Below are positions 1 to 6,887 of a stretch of DNA of 15,581 nucleotides, one piece after another. Position 1 is the stretch's first letter, and each line of letters begins with the position of its first letter. The stretch is from contig DAGU01000041.1 of the NCBI GenBank assembly GCA_002498285.1, positions 1-15,581 of the forward strand. The letters run 5' to 3'. The stretch comes from Methanomassiliicoccus sp. UBA386. GTDB lineage: Archaea > Thermoplasmatota > Thermoplasmata > Methanomassiliicoccales > Methanomassiliicoccaceae. Position numbers and translations under genes: made by a program. The notes beneath the pieces are model-generated. The model worked only from the letters and a program-made list of their open reading frames with translations, was not told the DNA's origin and searched no databases.

Positions 1-84
1 ATGCAAACTCTCACCCCTACCGGCAAAACCATGGCGCCGGTCGAGGGGAGGATTGCAGTGATTCTAAATAAAGACGTACGTTAA
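1..84 (+). CDS. Possible C-terminal end of a gene entering from the left
   Basis: The first reading frame is open from base 1 and ends at a TAA at 82-84, giving a 27-residue tail beginning MQTLTPTGKT. A T-rich stretch (about 84-102) follows the stop, as expected for archaeal termination, and the gene would converge on the mevalonate operon. The fragment is too short for me to name a family, and the ATG at base 1 could be internal or accidental. Frame 2 closes at 58-60 and frame 3 closes near 69. I see nothing else that is coding in 85-169. Confidence 0.3.
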   Translation: MQTLTPTGKTMAPVEGRIAVILNKDVR

Positions 85-169
85 AATATAATCCATTTTC
101 TACAAGATATCGGCCAAGTCTCGCCGAGATGATCCGATCGCAGCATCATTATCGCCGGGATAGCGATCC

Positions 170-215
170 TTCGAAAACAGAAAGCCCCCCTCCCCGGCAG
201 ACGGGAAGAGGGGGG
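170..215 (-). terminator. Hairpin terminator of the mevalonate operon
   Basis: An 8-bp inverted repeat (185-192 CCCCCCTC with 208-215 GAGGGGGG) lies 14 bases beyond the DUF35 stop codon. Read on the minus strand, the stem is followed by a pyrimidine/T-rich stretch (CTTTCTGTTTTCG, 184 down to 172). Stem plus T-tract placed right after the last gene of the operon supports transcription termination. Archaea mostly rely on the T-tract, so the stem may act instead as a 3'-end stabiliser. Confidence 0.6.
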
Positions 216-228
216 AAATGGTTTGCGC

Positions 229-627
229 TCACAGCGGCATGAACTTGTAGCCGTAGTGGATCACGCCGGCCGCGCCGTCGTCGCTGACCTTGCGCAGCGT
301 GGTGCGGACCTTCATGCCGACCTTTACCTCGTCCAGCTCCACGTCGATGATCTGGCCGGTGATGCGCACGCCCTCTTCCATCTGCACGATGGCGATGACG
401 TAGGGCTTCTGCATCTCCAGCTGGGACGGGGCGTCGTGGACGATCGAGAAGGTCAGCACCTCCCCCTCGCCGTTCAGCTTGAAGGGCTCCATCTTGCCGA
501 TCGACTGGCGGTGGCATGTGGGACACACGGACCGAGGCGGGAAGTATACCCGCTCGCACACGCCGCACTTCGTTCCGATGAGATTGTACCTGGAGGCGTT
601 CTCCCTCCAGAAACGCGCCACTGCCAT
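229..627 (-). CDS. DUF35 zinc-ribbon/OB-fold protein of the thiolase/HMG-CoA synthase complex
   Basis: A 132-residue protein with the usual DUF35 layout: an N-terminal helix, a rubredoxin-like zinc ribbon with four cysteines (Cys21, Cys24, Cys35, Cys38) and a C-terminal OB fold (about 48-130). In archaea this protein bridges acetoacetyl-CoA thiolase and HMG-CoA synthase and helps form the shared CoA-binding channel, so it acts in the cytosol in the mevalonate pathway. The start is the ATG at 627, which shares its A with the thiolase stop (TGATG), and a strong ribosome site (GGGAGGGTG) lies just upstream inside the thiolase gene. It is the last gene of the operon. All zinc ligands are present, in contrast to the damaged thiolase active site. 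Confidence 0.9.
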   Translation of the reverse strand: MAVARFWRENASRYNLIGTKCGVCERVYFPPRSVCPTCHRQSIGKMEPFKLNGEGEVLTFSIVHDAPSQLEMQKPYVIAIVQMEEGVRITGQIIDVELDEVKVGMKVRTTLRKVSDDGAAGVIHYGYKFMPL

Positions 628-1796
628 CAGTTCACCCTCCCCAGGATCTGGACGACCACGGTCGCGCCAGTGCCGCCCACGTTCTGGGCCAGCCCGACCT
701 CGGCCCCGGCCACCTGCCGCTTGCCGGCCTCGCCGCGGAGCTGATGGACCAGCTCCACCACCTGGGCCACGCCGGTCGCTCCTATGGGGTCGCCCCTGGC
801 CTTGAGGCCGCCGGAGGTGTTCACGGCCAGCTTGGCGCCGAGCGTGGTCTGCCCGTCGGCCGTGGCCGCCCCGCCCTTCCCCTTGGGGAAGAAGCCCAGG
901 TCCTCGATGGCCAGTATCTCTGAGATCGTATAGGAGTCGTGCACCTCGGCCAGTTGCACGTCCTTCGGTCCCAGCCCGGCCCTCTCGAAGGCCCGCCGGG
1001 CCGCCACCATGGTGGCGTCGAAGCGGCAGGGCGAGTCGCGGTTGGCCAGGGACAGGGTGTCCGAGGCCTGCGACGTCGCCAGGACCTTGACCGGGGTGTC
1101 GGTGTACTTGCGGGCCTTGTCCATCGGGCACAGGACGACCGCCGCGCCGCCGTCGGACACGGGGGCGCAGTCGAACATTCCCAGCGGATCGGCCACCGGG
1201 GCGGACTTCAGCACCGTGTCGAGCTTGATCTCCTTCTGGAACTGCGCCTTGGGGTTCAGCGCGCCGTGCTTGTGGTTCTTCACCGCCACCGACGCGATCT
1301 GCTCCCTCGTCGTCCCATACTCATACATGTGCCGGCGCGCGATCATGGCATGCAGCGCCGGAAAGGTCGCGCCGAAGGAGGTCTCCCACTGCTGGTCCGC
1401 GGCCATGGCCTGGATCTCGGTCGAGAGCGTGTCGCCCACGTCGGTCATCTTCTCCGCGCCGCCCACCACGACGATGTCCTGCATGCCCGAGGCCACGGCC
1501 ATGACGCCCTGCCTGAAGGCCAGGCCGCCGGACGCCCCAGCCGCCTCTACCCTGGTGGCGGGGATGTGGTCCCTGGCCAGCCCGGAGTAGTCGGCGATGA
1601 GCGCCCCGATGTGCTCCTGTTCAGTGAACTTGCCGGCCGACATGTTGCCCAGGTACAGCGCGTCGATCTCGTCGCCCGACAGATTGGCGTCGTACACGGC
1701 CGCCAGGCCCGCCTGTATGCCCAGGTCGCGCAGGGACATGTCCCATAGCTCCCCGAACTTGGTGTCTCCCACCCCGATGATCGCGACCTCTCTCAT
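627..1796 (-). CDS. Thiolase (acetyl-CoA acetyltransferase) homologue lacking two catalytic residues
   Basis: A full-length 389-residue protein of the archaeal/SCP2-type thiolase family that normally joins two acetyl-CoA into acetoacetyl-CoA for HMG-CoA synthase. Family landmarks are clear: MREVAIIGVGDTKFGELW at the N terminus, the GGAEKMTDV segment, EVHDSYTISEILAIEDLGF with His286, and NVGGTGAT near the end. Two residues stand out. In the nucleophile motif, usually EAACASG, residue 87 is Gly (EAAGASG, codon GGG). In the usual GHPxGATG motif residue 337 is Asp (GDPIGATG, codon GAC). Without Cys and His the normal ping-pong chemistry should not work, so the protein may be a structural partner or do something else. 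ATG 1796 overlaps the synthase stop by four bases (ATGA) and follows a GGAGG site. The reading frame is otherwise intact. Confidence 0.9.
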   Translation of the reverse strand: MREVAIIGVGDTKFGELWDMSLRDLGIQAGLAAVYDANLSGDEIDALYLGNMSAGKFTEQEHIGALIADYSGLARDHIPATRVEAAGASGGLAFRQGVMAVASGMQDIVVVGGAEKMTDVGDTLSTEIQAMAADQQWETSFGATFPALHAMIARRHMYEYGTTREQIASVAVKNHKHGALNPKAQFQKEIKLDTVLKSAPVADPLGMFDCAPVSDGGAAVVLCPMDKARKYTDTPVKVLATSQASDTLSLANRDSPCRFDATMVAARRAFERAGLGPKDVQLAEVHDSYTISEILAIEDLGFFPKGKGGAATADGQTTLGAKLAVNTSGGLKARGDPIGATGVAQVVELVHQLRGEAGKRQVAGAEVGLAQNVGGTGATVVVQILGRVN

Positions 1797-2851
1797 TCTA
1801 TTGCCTCCTTCAACTTGATCTTGTGCTTGTACTTCGCATAGGTGGCGTAGTCGATGAACTTCTTACGCTCCACCAGTTCCCGTACGGTCGGCGCGGCATC
1901 GCGGCGCAGCCCCTCGATGGCGTCGGTGACCGTTATGTCGAAGGCGTCCGAACCGGCGCCTGAGCCGTACGCGACGGCGAATATGCGCTGGCCCGGCTTG
2001 GCGATGTCCAATACGGAGGCCAGGCCGAGCGGGACCGCGCCAGAGTAGGTGTTGCCGATGAACGGCGTCAGCAGGCCGGTCTCGATCTGCTTGTCATCGA
2101 AGCCCAGCTGCTTCGACACCCTCATCGGGAACTTCCCGTTAGGCTGGTGGAACACCGCGTAATCGTAGTCAGCCGGAGTGGTGCCCATGACCTCGAAGAG
2201 CCTCTTGGCCGCCGAGGTGATGTGCTTGAAGTAGGCCGGCTCACCGGTGAACCGTCCGCCGTGGGACGGGTAGTCCTGGCCTTCGCGCCTCCAGAAGTCC
2301 GGCGTGTCCGTCGTGTACGACACGGTGCGGTTGATCTTGGCGACGATGTCCTTCGAACCGATCAGGAAGGCCGCGCCGCCCGCCGAAGCGGAGTATTCCA
2401 GCGCGTCGCCCGGCGCCCCCTGCGAGGTGTCGGCGCCGATCGCCATGCCGTACTCGATCATGCCCGAGCCGACCAGGCCGAGGCAGCACTGCATGGCTGC
2501 CGTTCCGGCCTTGCAGGCGAACTCGAAGTCGGCCGCCGTCATGTCGGGCGACGCTTCGATGGCCTCGGCCACGATGGTGGAGGTCGGCTTGACCGCATAG
2601 GGGTGCGATTCCGAGCCGACGTAGATGGCCCCGATGCGCTTCGGGTCCACGTCGCACCGGCGCAACATGCTCCGGGCCGCTTCCACGGAGATCGTTATTA
2701 CGTCCTCGTCCGGTCCCGGCACGGACTTGGAAAGGATGTAGAGGCCGCGGCTCATTGCCTCGCCGTCAGCCCCCCACACCTTTCCGATCTCCCCCGGAAC
2801 GATGCGATAGCGCGGAATGTACGCGCCGTAGCTTACGATTCCTACGTCCAT
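1793..2851 (-). CDS. Hydroxymethylglutaryl-CoA synthase (archaeal type)
   Basis: A 352-residue enzyme condensing acetyl-CoA with acetoacetyl-CoA to HMG-CoA, the first committed precursor of mevalonate and archaeal isoprenoid lipids. It begins MDVGIVSYGAYIPRYRI, typical of archaeal HMGS. The catalytic set is visible: Glu81 (GSESHPYAVKPT), nucleophile Cys113 (FEFACKAGTAAMQ) and His235 (AVFHQPNGKFP). The ATG at 2851 is preferred; a GTG nine bases upstream (2860) would add three residues but matches the family start less well and would leave one base after the regulator's stop. The gene lies 10 bases downstream of the regulator and overlaps the thiolase gene by 4 bases, so the three are surely co-transcribed and probably translationally coupled. 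Confidence 0.95.
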   Translation of the reverse strand: MDVGIVSYGAYIPRYRIVPGEIGKVWGADGEAMSRGLYILSKSVPGPDEDVITISVEAARSMLRRCDVDPKRIGAIYVGSESHPYAVKPTSTIVAEAIEASPDMTAADFEFACKAGTAAMQCCLGLVGSGMIEYGMAIGADTSQGAPGDALEYSASAGGAAFLIGSKDIVAKINRTVSYTTDTPDFWRREGQDYPSHGGRFTGEPAYFKHITSAAKRLFEVMGTTPADYDYAVFHQPNGKFPMRVSKQLGFDDKQIETGLLTPFIGNTYSGAVPLGLASVLDIAKPGQRIFAVAYGSGAGSDAFDITVTDAIEGLRRDAAPTVRELVERKKFIDYATYAKYKHKIKLKEAIE

Positions 2852-2861
2852 GGTATCCACT

Positions 2862-3545
2862 CTAGATTAGTTTCTTGAGCCGGTCGACGATGGTGCCGAC
2901 CGGGAGTCCGATCTTGATCAAAGGGATTTTCTCCAGCGTGGCCAGCTTGAGGGCCAGGTCGTCCACGTGCTCCGGACGGTGGTAGCAGACCATGCTAGGC
3001 TTGAGGGGATGCGCGCGTATGGCGATCATCGGGGAGCGGCCGAACTTCACGCCCGTGAAGATGAGCGCGCGCTCACTGGACCAGCCATATATCTTCAGGT
3101 AATCGAACGAGCTGAGGGCGGTGATTGCCTTGATGGAATCGATGATCGTGTACCCGTGGATATGGCAGTCCAACGGGACGCGGGGGGTCAGGTTCTCGCC
3201 CTCCATCATGTCCACGAACTCTTCGCCGGACAGGCTGGTGCAGAACTCGTTGATGCTTATGATGCAGTCGTGCTTCTCCCCCATGTCGTACCGCTTTAGC
3301 ACCTCTCCCCCGGTGCGCTCGTCCAGTTCGATGAGGCCGTCGACGATGCGGCGAACGATGGTTATGCCGGGCGATTTCCTTCTTCCCGACTCATAGTCGC
3401 TGATGACCGACGGCGAGAAGCCAAGGTGCCTGGCCAGCTCCTGCTGGGATATGCCGAACTCCTCTCTCCACTTGCGGATGGTCTTGCCCGCATCCGCCGA
3501 CAGGGTGATCTCTCCAGCGATCTTCTCGCGCAGCTGGTCCCTCAT
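2862..3545 (-). CDS. XRE-type HTH transcriptional regulator heading the mevalonate operon
   Basis: A 227-residue archaeal regulator (COG1709-like). Residues about 20-75 form a Cro/C1-type helix-turn-helix with the recognition region GISQQELARHLGFSPSVISD followed by the YESGRRKSPG turn. The C-terminal 130 residues form a separate domain of unknown ligand, with several short hydrophobic strands (for example DYLKIYGWSSERALIFTGVKFG). It is the first gene of the operon, 10 bases ahead of the HMG-CoA synthase start, which suggests that it senses an isoprenoid or CoA metabolite and controls the operon including itself. The promoter lies directly upstream with almost no leader. It ends in TAG. The family call is secure; the ligand and regulon are inference. 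Confidence 0.85.
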   Translation of the reverse strand: MRDQLREKIAGEITLSADAGKTIRKWREEFGISQQELARHLGFSPSVISDYESGRRKSPGITIVRRIVDGLIELDERTGGEVLKRYDMGEKHDCIISINEFCTSLSGEEFVDMMEGENLTPRVPLDCHIHGYTIIDSIKAITALSSFDYLKIYGWSSERALIFTGVKFGRSPMIAIRAHPLKPSMVCYHRPEHVDDLALKLATLEKIPLIKIGLPVGTIVDRLKKLI

Positions 3546-3568
3546 CGAGCGGCGTCACGTCAAGTGCG

Positions 3569-3578
3569 TATATATAAA
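3569..3578 (-). promoter_or_regulatory. Box A (TATA) promoter of the mevalonate operon
   Basis: On the minus strand TTTATATATA lies with its first base 33 bases before the ATG at 3545. With the usual 24-28-base distance from box A to transcription start, the transcript would begin within a few bases of the ATG, so the message is essentially leaderless. The bases just before it (TCGACA) give only a weak BRE. An operator for the XRE protein would be expected around here, but I cannot pick a convincing dyad. Confidence 0.7.
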
Positions 3579-3856
3579 TGTCGAGAGGAGCAATCGACAA
3601 ATCCCGTAGCAGGAAGATGCCAGTCTTGCGATCACTTGCCGGGCGAAAGGCATCGCCGCGAGTCGGCCCTATAACCGGGCCATATTATGAAATGCATGGA
3701 TGAGGGAGCCGTAGAGTGCCGTTCCGACCTGTCGGGCCTTCCTCGTTACCCGGTGTTTGACAAGAGCACTGCTGTTTAGATCGATGTCCCCCCGGCCATG
3801 AGCGCCAGACTGATTGTAGCAGGCACAAGTAAGAGATCATCGGTCAATGCATTCGC
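3579..3856. other. Intergenic region between the mevalonate operon and the tnpB remnant
   Basis: This stretch holds no gene I can defend. An inverted repeat GGCCC-TATAACC-GGGCC sits at 3665-3681. A 30-codon frame, 3687-3779 (MKCMDEGAVE to KSTAV), follows shortly after, but it lacks a ribosome site and a well-spaced box A. Base composition is more mixed than in the neighbouring genes. The left end of the mobile element probably lies near the right edge, but I could not identify its terminal sequence. Confidence 0.4.
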
Positions 3857-4734
3857 GTGATACGGACGCTCAAGCTAAAATTGATGCTGACCGACGAGCA
3901 GAAGGCCTCGCTGCTGCGAACCATGGAGGCATACACAAGAGCGTTCGAGATCGCCGCCCGGTGGGGCTACCAGAACAGGTGCGCGAACAAGTTCGAGGTG
4001 CACCGAGGAGTGTACTGCACCATCAGGCAAGAAGTCCCTGGCCTCCCCGCGGCGCTGGTACTGACGGCCAAGGACCAGGCGTGCGAGGCGCTGAAAGTGG
4101 TCAAGTTCAAAAACGATCCCCTGGTAGCGCACATATGCGGCCGTGCGACATCTGTGGGAGGAGGCCAAAGCGTGATCCCGATTACCATGTTTGAATGACG
4201 TGGACAGATTGAAGTGTGACCTGCGAGACCCATAGAATGACCAAGAACATTGCGAACATGAACTGCTCCGTTTTCGCGCTCGAGGACTTGAGCCGCATAA
4301 ACCGCCAACGGTGGGTCACGAAGGGGCTCAAGGTCAAACTCCATCAGTGGCCATACCGTCAGTTCGAGGAGTTCCTCAGATACAAAGCGGAGGAGCGGGG
4401 CAAGCAGGTCGTGTTCATCGACCCGACCTGCACCTCTCAGCAATGCTCACGATGTGGCCATATCGACAGGGAGAACCGCGTCGGCGGATGGTTCAGGTGT
4501 TTGAAGTGCGGCTGTCAGATGGGCGCCGACCTGAACGCCTCGAGGAACATTGCCCGTTTTGGCAAGATCGAAATGGGCAGGCTGCATGCCAACCAGCCGA
4601 ATGCGACGGACGATGAGGAGGGCCATTCGGGCGGCCAAGAGTGTTCCGAGTCCAGTTGCAAGCTTCTTCAGATGCGGAGTTACAGACCTCGCCCGCACAA
4701 GAGCAGTTGGCCCTTGGGCGCACTCATACCATGA
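3857..4734 (+). pseudogene. tnpB: Internally deleted, frameshifted tnpB (IS605/IS1341 type)
   Basis: TnpB is the RNA-guided nuclease carried by IS200/IS605 elements. The N-terminal part starts at a GTG (3857) as MIRTLKLKLMLTDEQKASLL, a typical TnpB opening, and stays recognisable to about 4125 (VVKFKNDPLV). The frame then runs into unrelated residues and stops at 4198. The C-terminal part is in another frame, from 4216 to 4734. It contains the RuvC-II segment with FALEDLSRI, the zinc finger (TSQQCSRCG and FRCLKCG) and the RuvC-III ADLNAS aspartate. The central part, including the RuvC-I GIDLG-type aspartate, is missing, so no active nuclease can be made. No tnpA was found and element ends were not located. 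Confidence 0.88.
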
Positions 4735-4736
4735 TG

Positions 4737-4803
4737 AGCGGAGAGGACTGGGGGGTCGATAGCTTTTTTAACCCACCTCCGTATTAGCCCATCCTAACCC
4801 CAT
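4737..4803 (+). promoter_or_regulatory. Candidate promoter region of tRNA-Pro
   Basis: An A/T-rich tract CTTTTTTAA (4763-4771) stands out in GC-rich sequence about 35-40 bases before the tRNA, which would place transcription start about 10 bases before the mature 5' end. This spacing is usual for archaeal tRNA genes. The match to the box A consensus is moderate. Confidence 0.45.
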
Positions 4804-4879
4804 GGGGCCGTGGGGTAGCTTGGAATCCTTGGGCGTTCGGGACGCCTAGACCCCGGTTCAAATCCGGACGGCCCCACCA
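4804..4879 (+). tRNA. tRNA-Pro(CGG), CCA encoded
   Basis: The cloverleaf folds by eye. The acceptor stem is GGGGCCG (4804-4810) with CGGCCCC (4869-4875), the discriminator is A4876 and CCA is encoded at 4877-4879. The D arm starts at 4813 and has G18-G19 at 4822-4823. The anticodon stem GGGCG/CGCCT encloses TTCGGGA (4836-4842), so the anticodon is CGG (4838-4840), which reads CCG codons for proline; G follows the anticodon, as in tRNA-Pro. The T loop is TTCAAAT (4857-4863). The outermost T-stem pair is a C4852/A4868 mismatch and the D stem has three good pairs. There is no intron. A pyrimidine-rich T-tract follows (4880-4892). Confidence 0.93.
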
Positions 4880-4894
4880 TTTCTCCTTTTCCGT
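4880..4894 (+). terminator. T-rich terminator after tRNA-Pro
   Basis: Immediately after the CCA comes TTTCTCCTTTTCCG, a pyrimidine tract with two T runs. Archaeal RNA polymerase terminates at such T-tracts without needing a hairpin. Confidence 0.5.
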
Positions 4895-4992
4895 TGTTTA
4901 TCACATCGTATTTTGACCTAAAGGAGATGCACTTTTTCGATCCGAGATGATGCCTCGCCCTCAATCGCTAGGACGCTACAAGCGGCCAATCC

Positions 4993-5000
4993 CTTTATAT
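4993..5000 (+). promoter_or_regulatory. Box A promoter of the flavoprotein gene
   Basis: CTTTATAT lies 31 bases (counted from its first TTT) before the ATG at 5025. The predicted transcription start falls at or next to this ATG, which supports a leaderless message and decides between the ATG at 5025 and the longer frame starting at 4947. Confidence 0.7.
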
Positions 5001-5024
5001 GGAATGGTTTTCAATTTTTTACTC

Positions 5025-5492
5025 ATGAGGCTCAGGGAGAAGGAGATCACCGACAGGGGCGAGATCGAGGAGCTATTGAAGAGCAAGAACGTATGCCACT
5101 TCGCCATGTGCGACGGTGCTTTCCCGTACGTGCTGCCGACGACCTATGGCTACGCGGACGGCCATTTGTACATACACTCCTCGAAGAAGGGGCGCAAGAT
5201 CGAGGTGCTGAAGGGGAACAACCGCGTGTGCTTCACCGTGGACACCGGCCACGAGCTGGTGCAGGGCCCGCTCGAAACGTCGTGCAAGTCCACCATCAAG
5301 TTCAAGAGCGTGGTCGGCACCGGACGCGCCATATTCGTTGAGGACGCGGAAGAGAAGCGCAAGGCCATGAACGTCATCATGGGCCAGGTGTTCGGGAAGG
5401 CCGACTTCAAGTACTCCGAAGAGGGCCTAAAAGACATGGCCATCATCCGCGTGGACATCGAGTCCATAACCGGCAAGAAGAACGGGTACTGA
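5025..5492 (+). CDS. Pyridoxamine 5'-phosphate oxidase-like FMN-binding protein (NimA-like)
   Basis: A 155-residue split-barrel flavoprotein related to nitroimidazole-resistance (NimA) and pyridoxamine-phosphate-oxidase-like proteins. The family pattern is clear: REKEITDRGEIEELLKSKNV at the N terminus, VLPTTYGYADGHLYIHSS (about 36-53), the basic GRKIEVLKGNNRVCFTVD segment and a C-terminal strand IIRVDIESITGKK. Such proteins bind FMN or F420/heme and reduce small molecules in the cytosol; the substrate is not predictable. The frame is open from 4947, but the upstream 26 residues are unlike the family and the box A placement favours ATG 5025. It stands alone after tRNA-Pro. It ends in TGA. Confidence 0.85.
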   Translation: MRLREKEITDRGEIEELLKSKNVCHFAMCDGAFPYVLPTTYGYADGHLYIHSSKKGRKIEVLKGNNRVCFTVDTGHELVQGPLETSCKSTIKFKSVVGTGRAIFVEDAEEKRKAMNVIMGQVFGKADFKYSEEGLKDMAIIRVDIESITGKKNGY

Positions 5493-5545
5493 GCTCACAT
5501 CGGCCGGGCGACGTCGAACGGGGCGCCCTCGACCGCACAGACGCG

Positions 5546-5552
5546 CTTATAA
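5546..5552 (+). promoter_or_regulatory. Box A promoter of the ROK kinase gene
   Basis: CTTATAA lies about 29 bases before the GTG start at 5576, placing the predicted transcription start within a few bases of the start codon (leaderless). A GTCGA/TCGAC inverted repeat (5513-5517 with 5529-5533) just upstream could be an operator or a remnant of upstream termination. Confidence 0.6.
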
Positions 5553-5575
5553 CGAGCGAGCGGCATCTTCACCAC

Positions 5576-6490
5576 GTGGAACGCTGCGCCGTGGGCATCG
5601 ACATCGGGCGGACCAATTTGCGCGCCGCCCTGGTGAGCGCCGAGGGCGAGGTGCTCGCCTCCGTCAGGGAGCGCACCGACGTGTCCGGCGGCCCCCGGGC
5701 GGTGGAGGAACAGGCGGCCGCGGCCTTCGAGCGCGTTGGCGGCCGCGATGCCTGCGCGATCGGAGTGGGCATCGCCGGACAGTGCGACGTGACCCGCGGC
5801 GTGGTGCTTCGCGGCCCGAACCTCTTCTGGCCGGACGTGCCGTTCCGCGATCGTCTCGCCGGCCGCTTGAACATGCCGGTCACGCTGCGCAACGACGTGG
5901 TGATGGCCACCGTGGGCGAGTGGCGCCTGGGCGCGGGGCGGGGATGCCAGAACATGGTCGCGGTGTTCGTCGGCACCGGCATCGGCGGGGGGGCGATCGT
6001 CGACGGAAGGCTGCTGGAGGGAGCGAGCGGCTGCGGCGGCCACTTCGGCCACATATCGGTGCAGCTGGACGGCCCGCGGTGCGGATGCGGCCGGAAGGGA
6101 TGCGTGGAGGCGTACGCCTCCGGCCTAGGGCTGGCGACCAGGGCGAGGAGCGATCCGGCGCTTCCGTCCTCGTCGCTATCGCGCGCCGGGATCGACGGCG
6201 CGGCGGTGTCCCAGGCAGTGGAGGAGAACGACGCGCTGGCCCTCCGGCTGCGGGACGAGGCGGCCGCGGCGCTGTCGTCGGCCCTGGGGAGCGTCATCAA
6301 CTGCCTGGAGCCCCGCCTGGTGGTCCTCGGCGGCGTCGTCATGGACATGCCAGGGCTGTATGAGCGATGCGCGAGAGGCGCGCTGGATAGCTGCCTGCCA
6401 AGCCATCGGAGCGTGGCCATCGTCCGTTCCTCCCTCGGCGACCTGTCCGGGGCGATCGGCGCGGCATCAATGGCGCTGGACCCCCTCTAG
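5576..6490 (+). CDS. ROK family sugar kinase (glucokinase-like)
   Basis: A 304-residue ROK (repressor/ORF/kinase) protein without an N-terminal DNA-binding domain, hence probably a cytosolic ATP-dependent hexose or amino-sugar kinase. The phosphate-1 loop is GIDIGRTNLRAALV (7-20), the catalytic Asp107 lies in LRNDVVMATVGE, the glycine-rich GTGIGGGAIVDGRLLEGASG spans 133-152, and the zinc motif has His159, Cys169, Cys171 and Cys176 (RCGCGRKGCVEAYAS). The usual GExGH glutamate, which contacts the sugar, is His156 here (GGHFGH), a change also found in some ROK subgroups. The GTG start is supported by box A spacing. The TAG stop overlaps the convergent YkgJ-type gene's stop by four bases. The substrate cannot be told from sequence. 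Confidence 0.88.
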   Translation: MERCAVGIDIGRTNLRAALVSAEGEVLASVRERTDVSGGPRAVEEQAAAAFERVGGRDACAIGVGIAGQCDVTRGVVLRGPNLFWPDVPFRDRLAGRLNMPVTLRNDVVMATVGEWRLGAGRGCQNMVAVFVGTGIGGGAIVDGRLLEGASGCGGHFGHISVQLDGPRCGCGRKGCVEAYASGLGLATRARSDPALPSSSLSRAGIDGAAVSQAVEENDALALRLRDEAAAALSSALGSVINCLEPRLVVLGGVVMDMPGLYERCARGALDSCLPSHRSVAIVRSSLGDLSGAIGAASMALDPL

Positions 6491-6861
6491 CGCTTCTCCG
6501 CCTCCCGGTCGATCGTGTCCAGCAGCGACCTCAGGCGTCTTCCCCGCTCGGCCAGCTCCCTGGACGAGAGCGTCCCGCCCTGGGGGCACAGCTCGTCGAC
6601 GATGATGACCCCGTCCTCGGCCATGTTCACCGGGTACAGCACGCAGCCCAGCGGCCGGGAGCGGTACTCGCGGCATCTGCCCGCCCCAGCATCGTAGAAG
6701 ACGCACCAGCCGTCGGCGTTGCGAAGTCGCGGTATTCCGTCCTCGCCCATGACGGCGAAGTCCTGGCGGCGATGGCCTCTTCGCTCCAGACGGGCCATGT
6801 CCCCTTCGGACAGCTCCATCTCCGTCTCGCGGCAGCATCTCCGGCAGTGGGCGCATCGCAT
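6487..6861 (-). CDS. YkgJ family cysteine-cluster protein
   Basis: A 124-residue small metal-binding protein of the YkgJ (zinc/iron-chelating cysteine-cluster) family. It has the N-terminal CAHCRRCCRET cluster (Cys3, Cys6, Cys9, Cys10), then GWCVFYDAGAGRCREYRSRP (Cys53, Cys63), LGCVLYP (Cys73) and LCPQGG (Cys92), which follow the family order. Its function is not established; the eight cysteines suggest a metal or Fe-S site. It lies 26 bases downstream of the MFS gene and is probably its operon partner. Its TAG stop interlocks with the ROK gene's TAG in the palindrome CTAG. A terminator is not seen between the convergent genes. Confidence 0.87.
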   Translation of the reverse strand: MRCAHCRRCCRETEMELSEGDMARLERRGHRRQDFAVMGEDGIPRLRNADGWCVFYDAGAGRCREYRSRPLGCVLYPVNMAEDGVIIVDELCPQGGTLSSRELAERGRRLRSLLDTIDREAEKR

Positions 6862-6887
6862 CCCGGCGACGTAAGCGACGAGAGCTA

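Noticed and set aside
2852..2860. GTG at 2860 as the HMG-CoA synthase start
   Set aside because: It adds MDT before the standard family start and leaves a single base after the regulator's stop; ATG 2851 fits relatives better.
3687..3779. A 30-codon frame MKCMDEGAVE to KSTAV
   Set aside because: No ribosome site, poorly spaced TATA-like sequence and no recognisable family.
4731..4765. ATGATGA as box C of a C/D guide RNA upstream of tRNA-Pro
   Set aside because: No matching D or D' box (CTGA) at the needed spacing.
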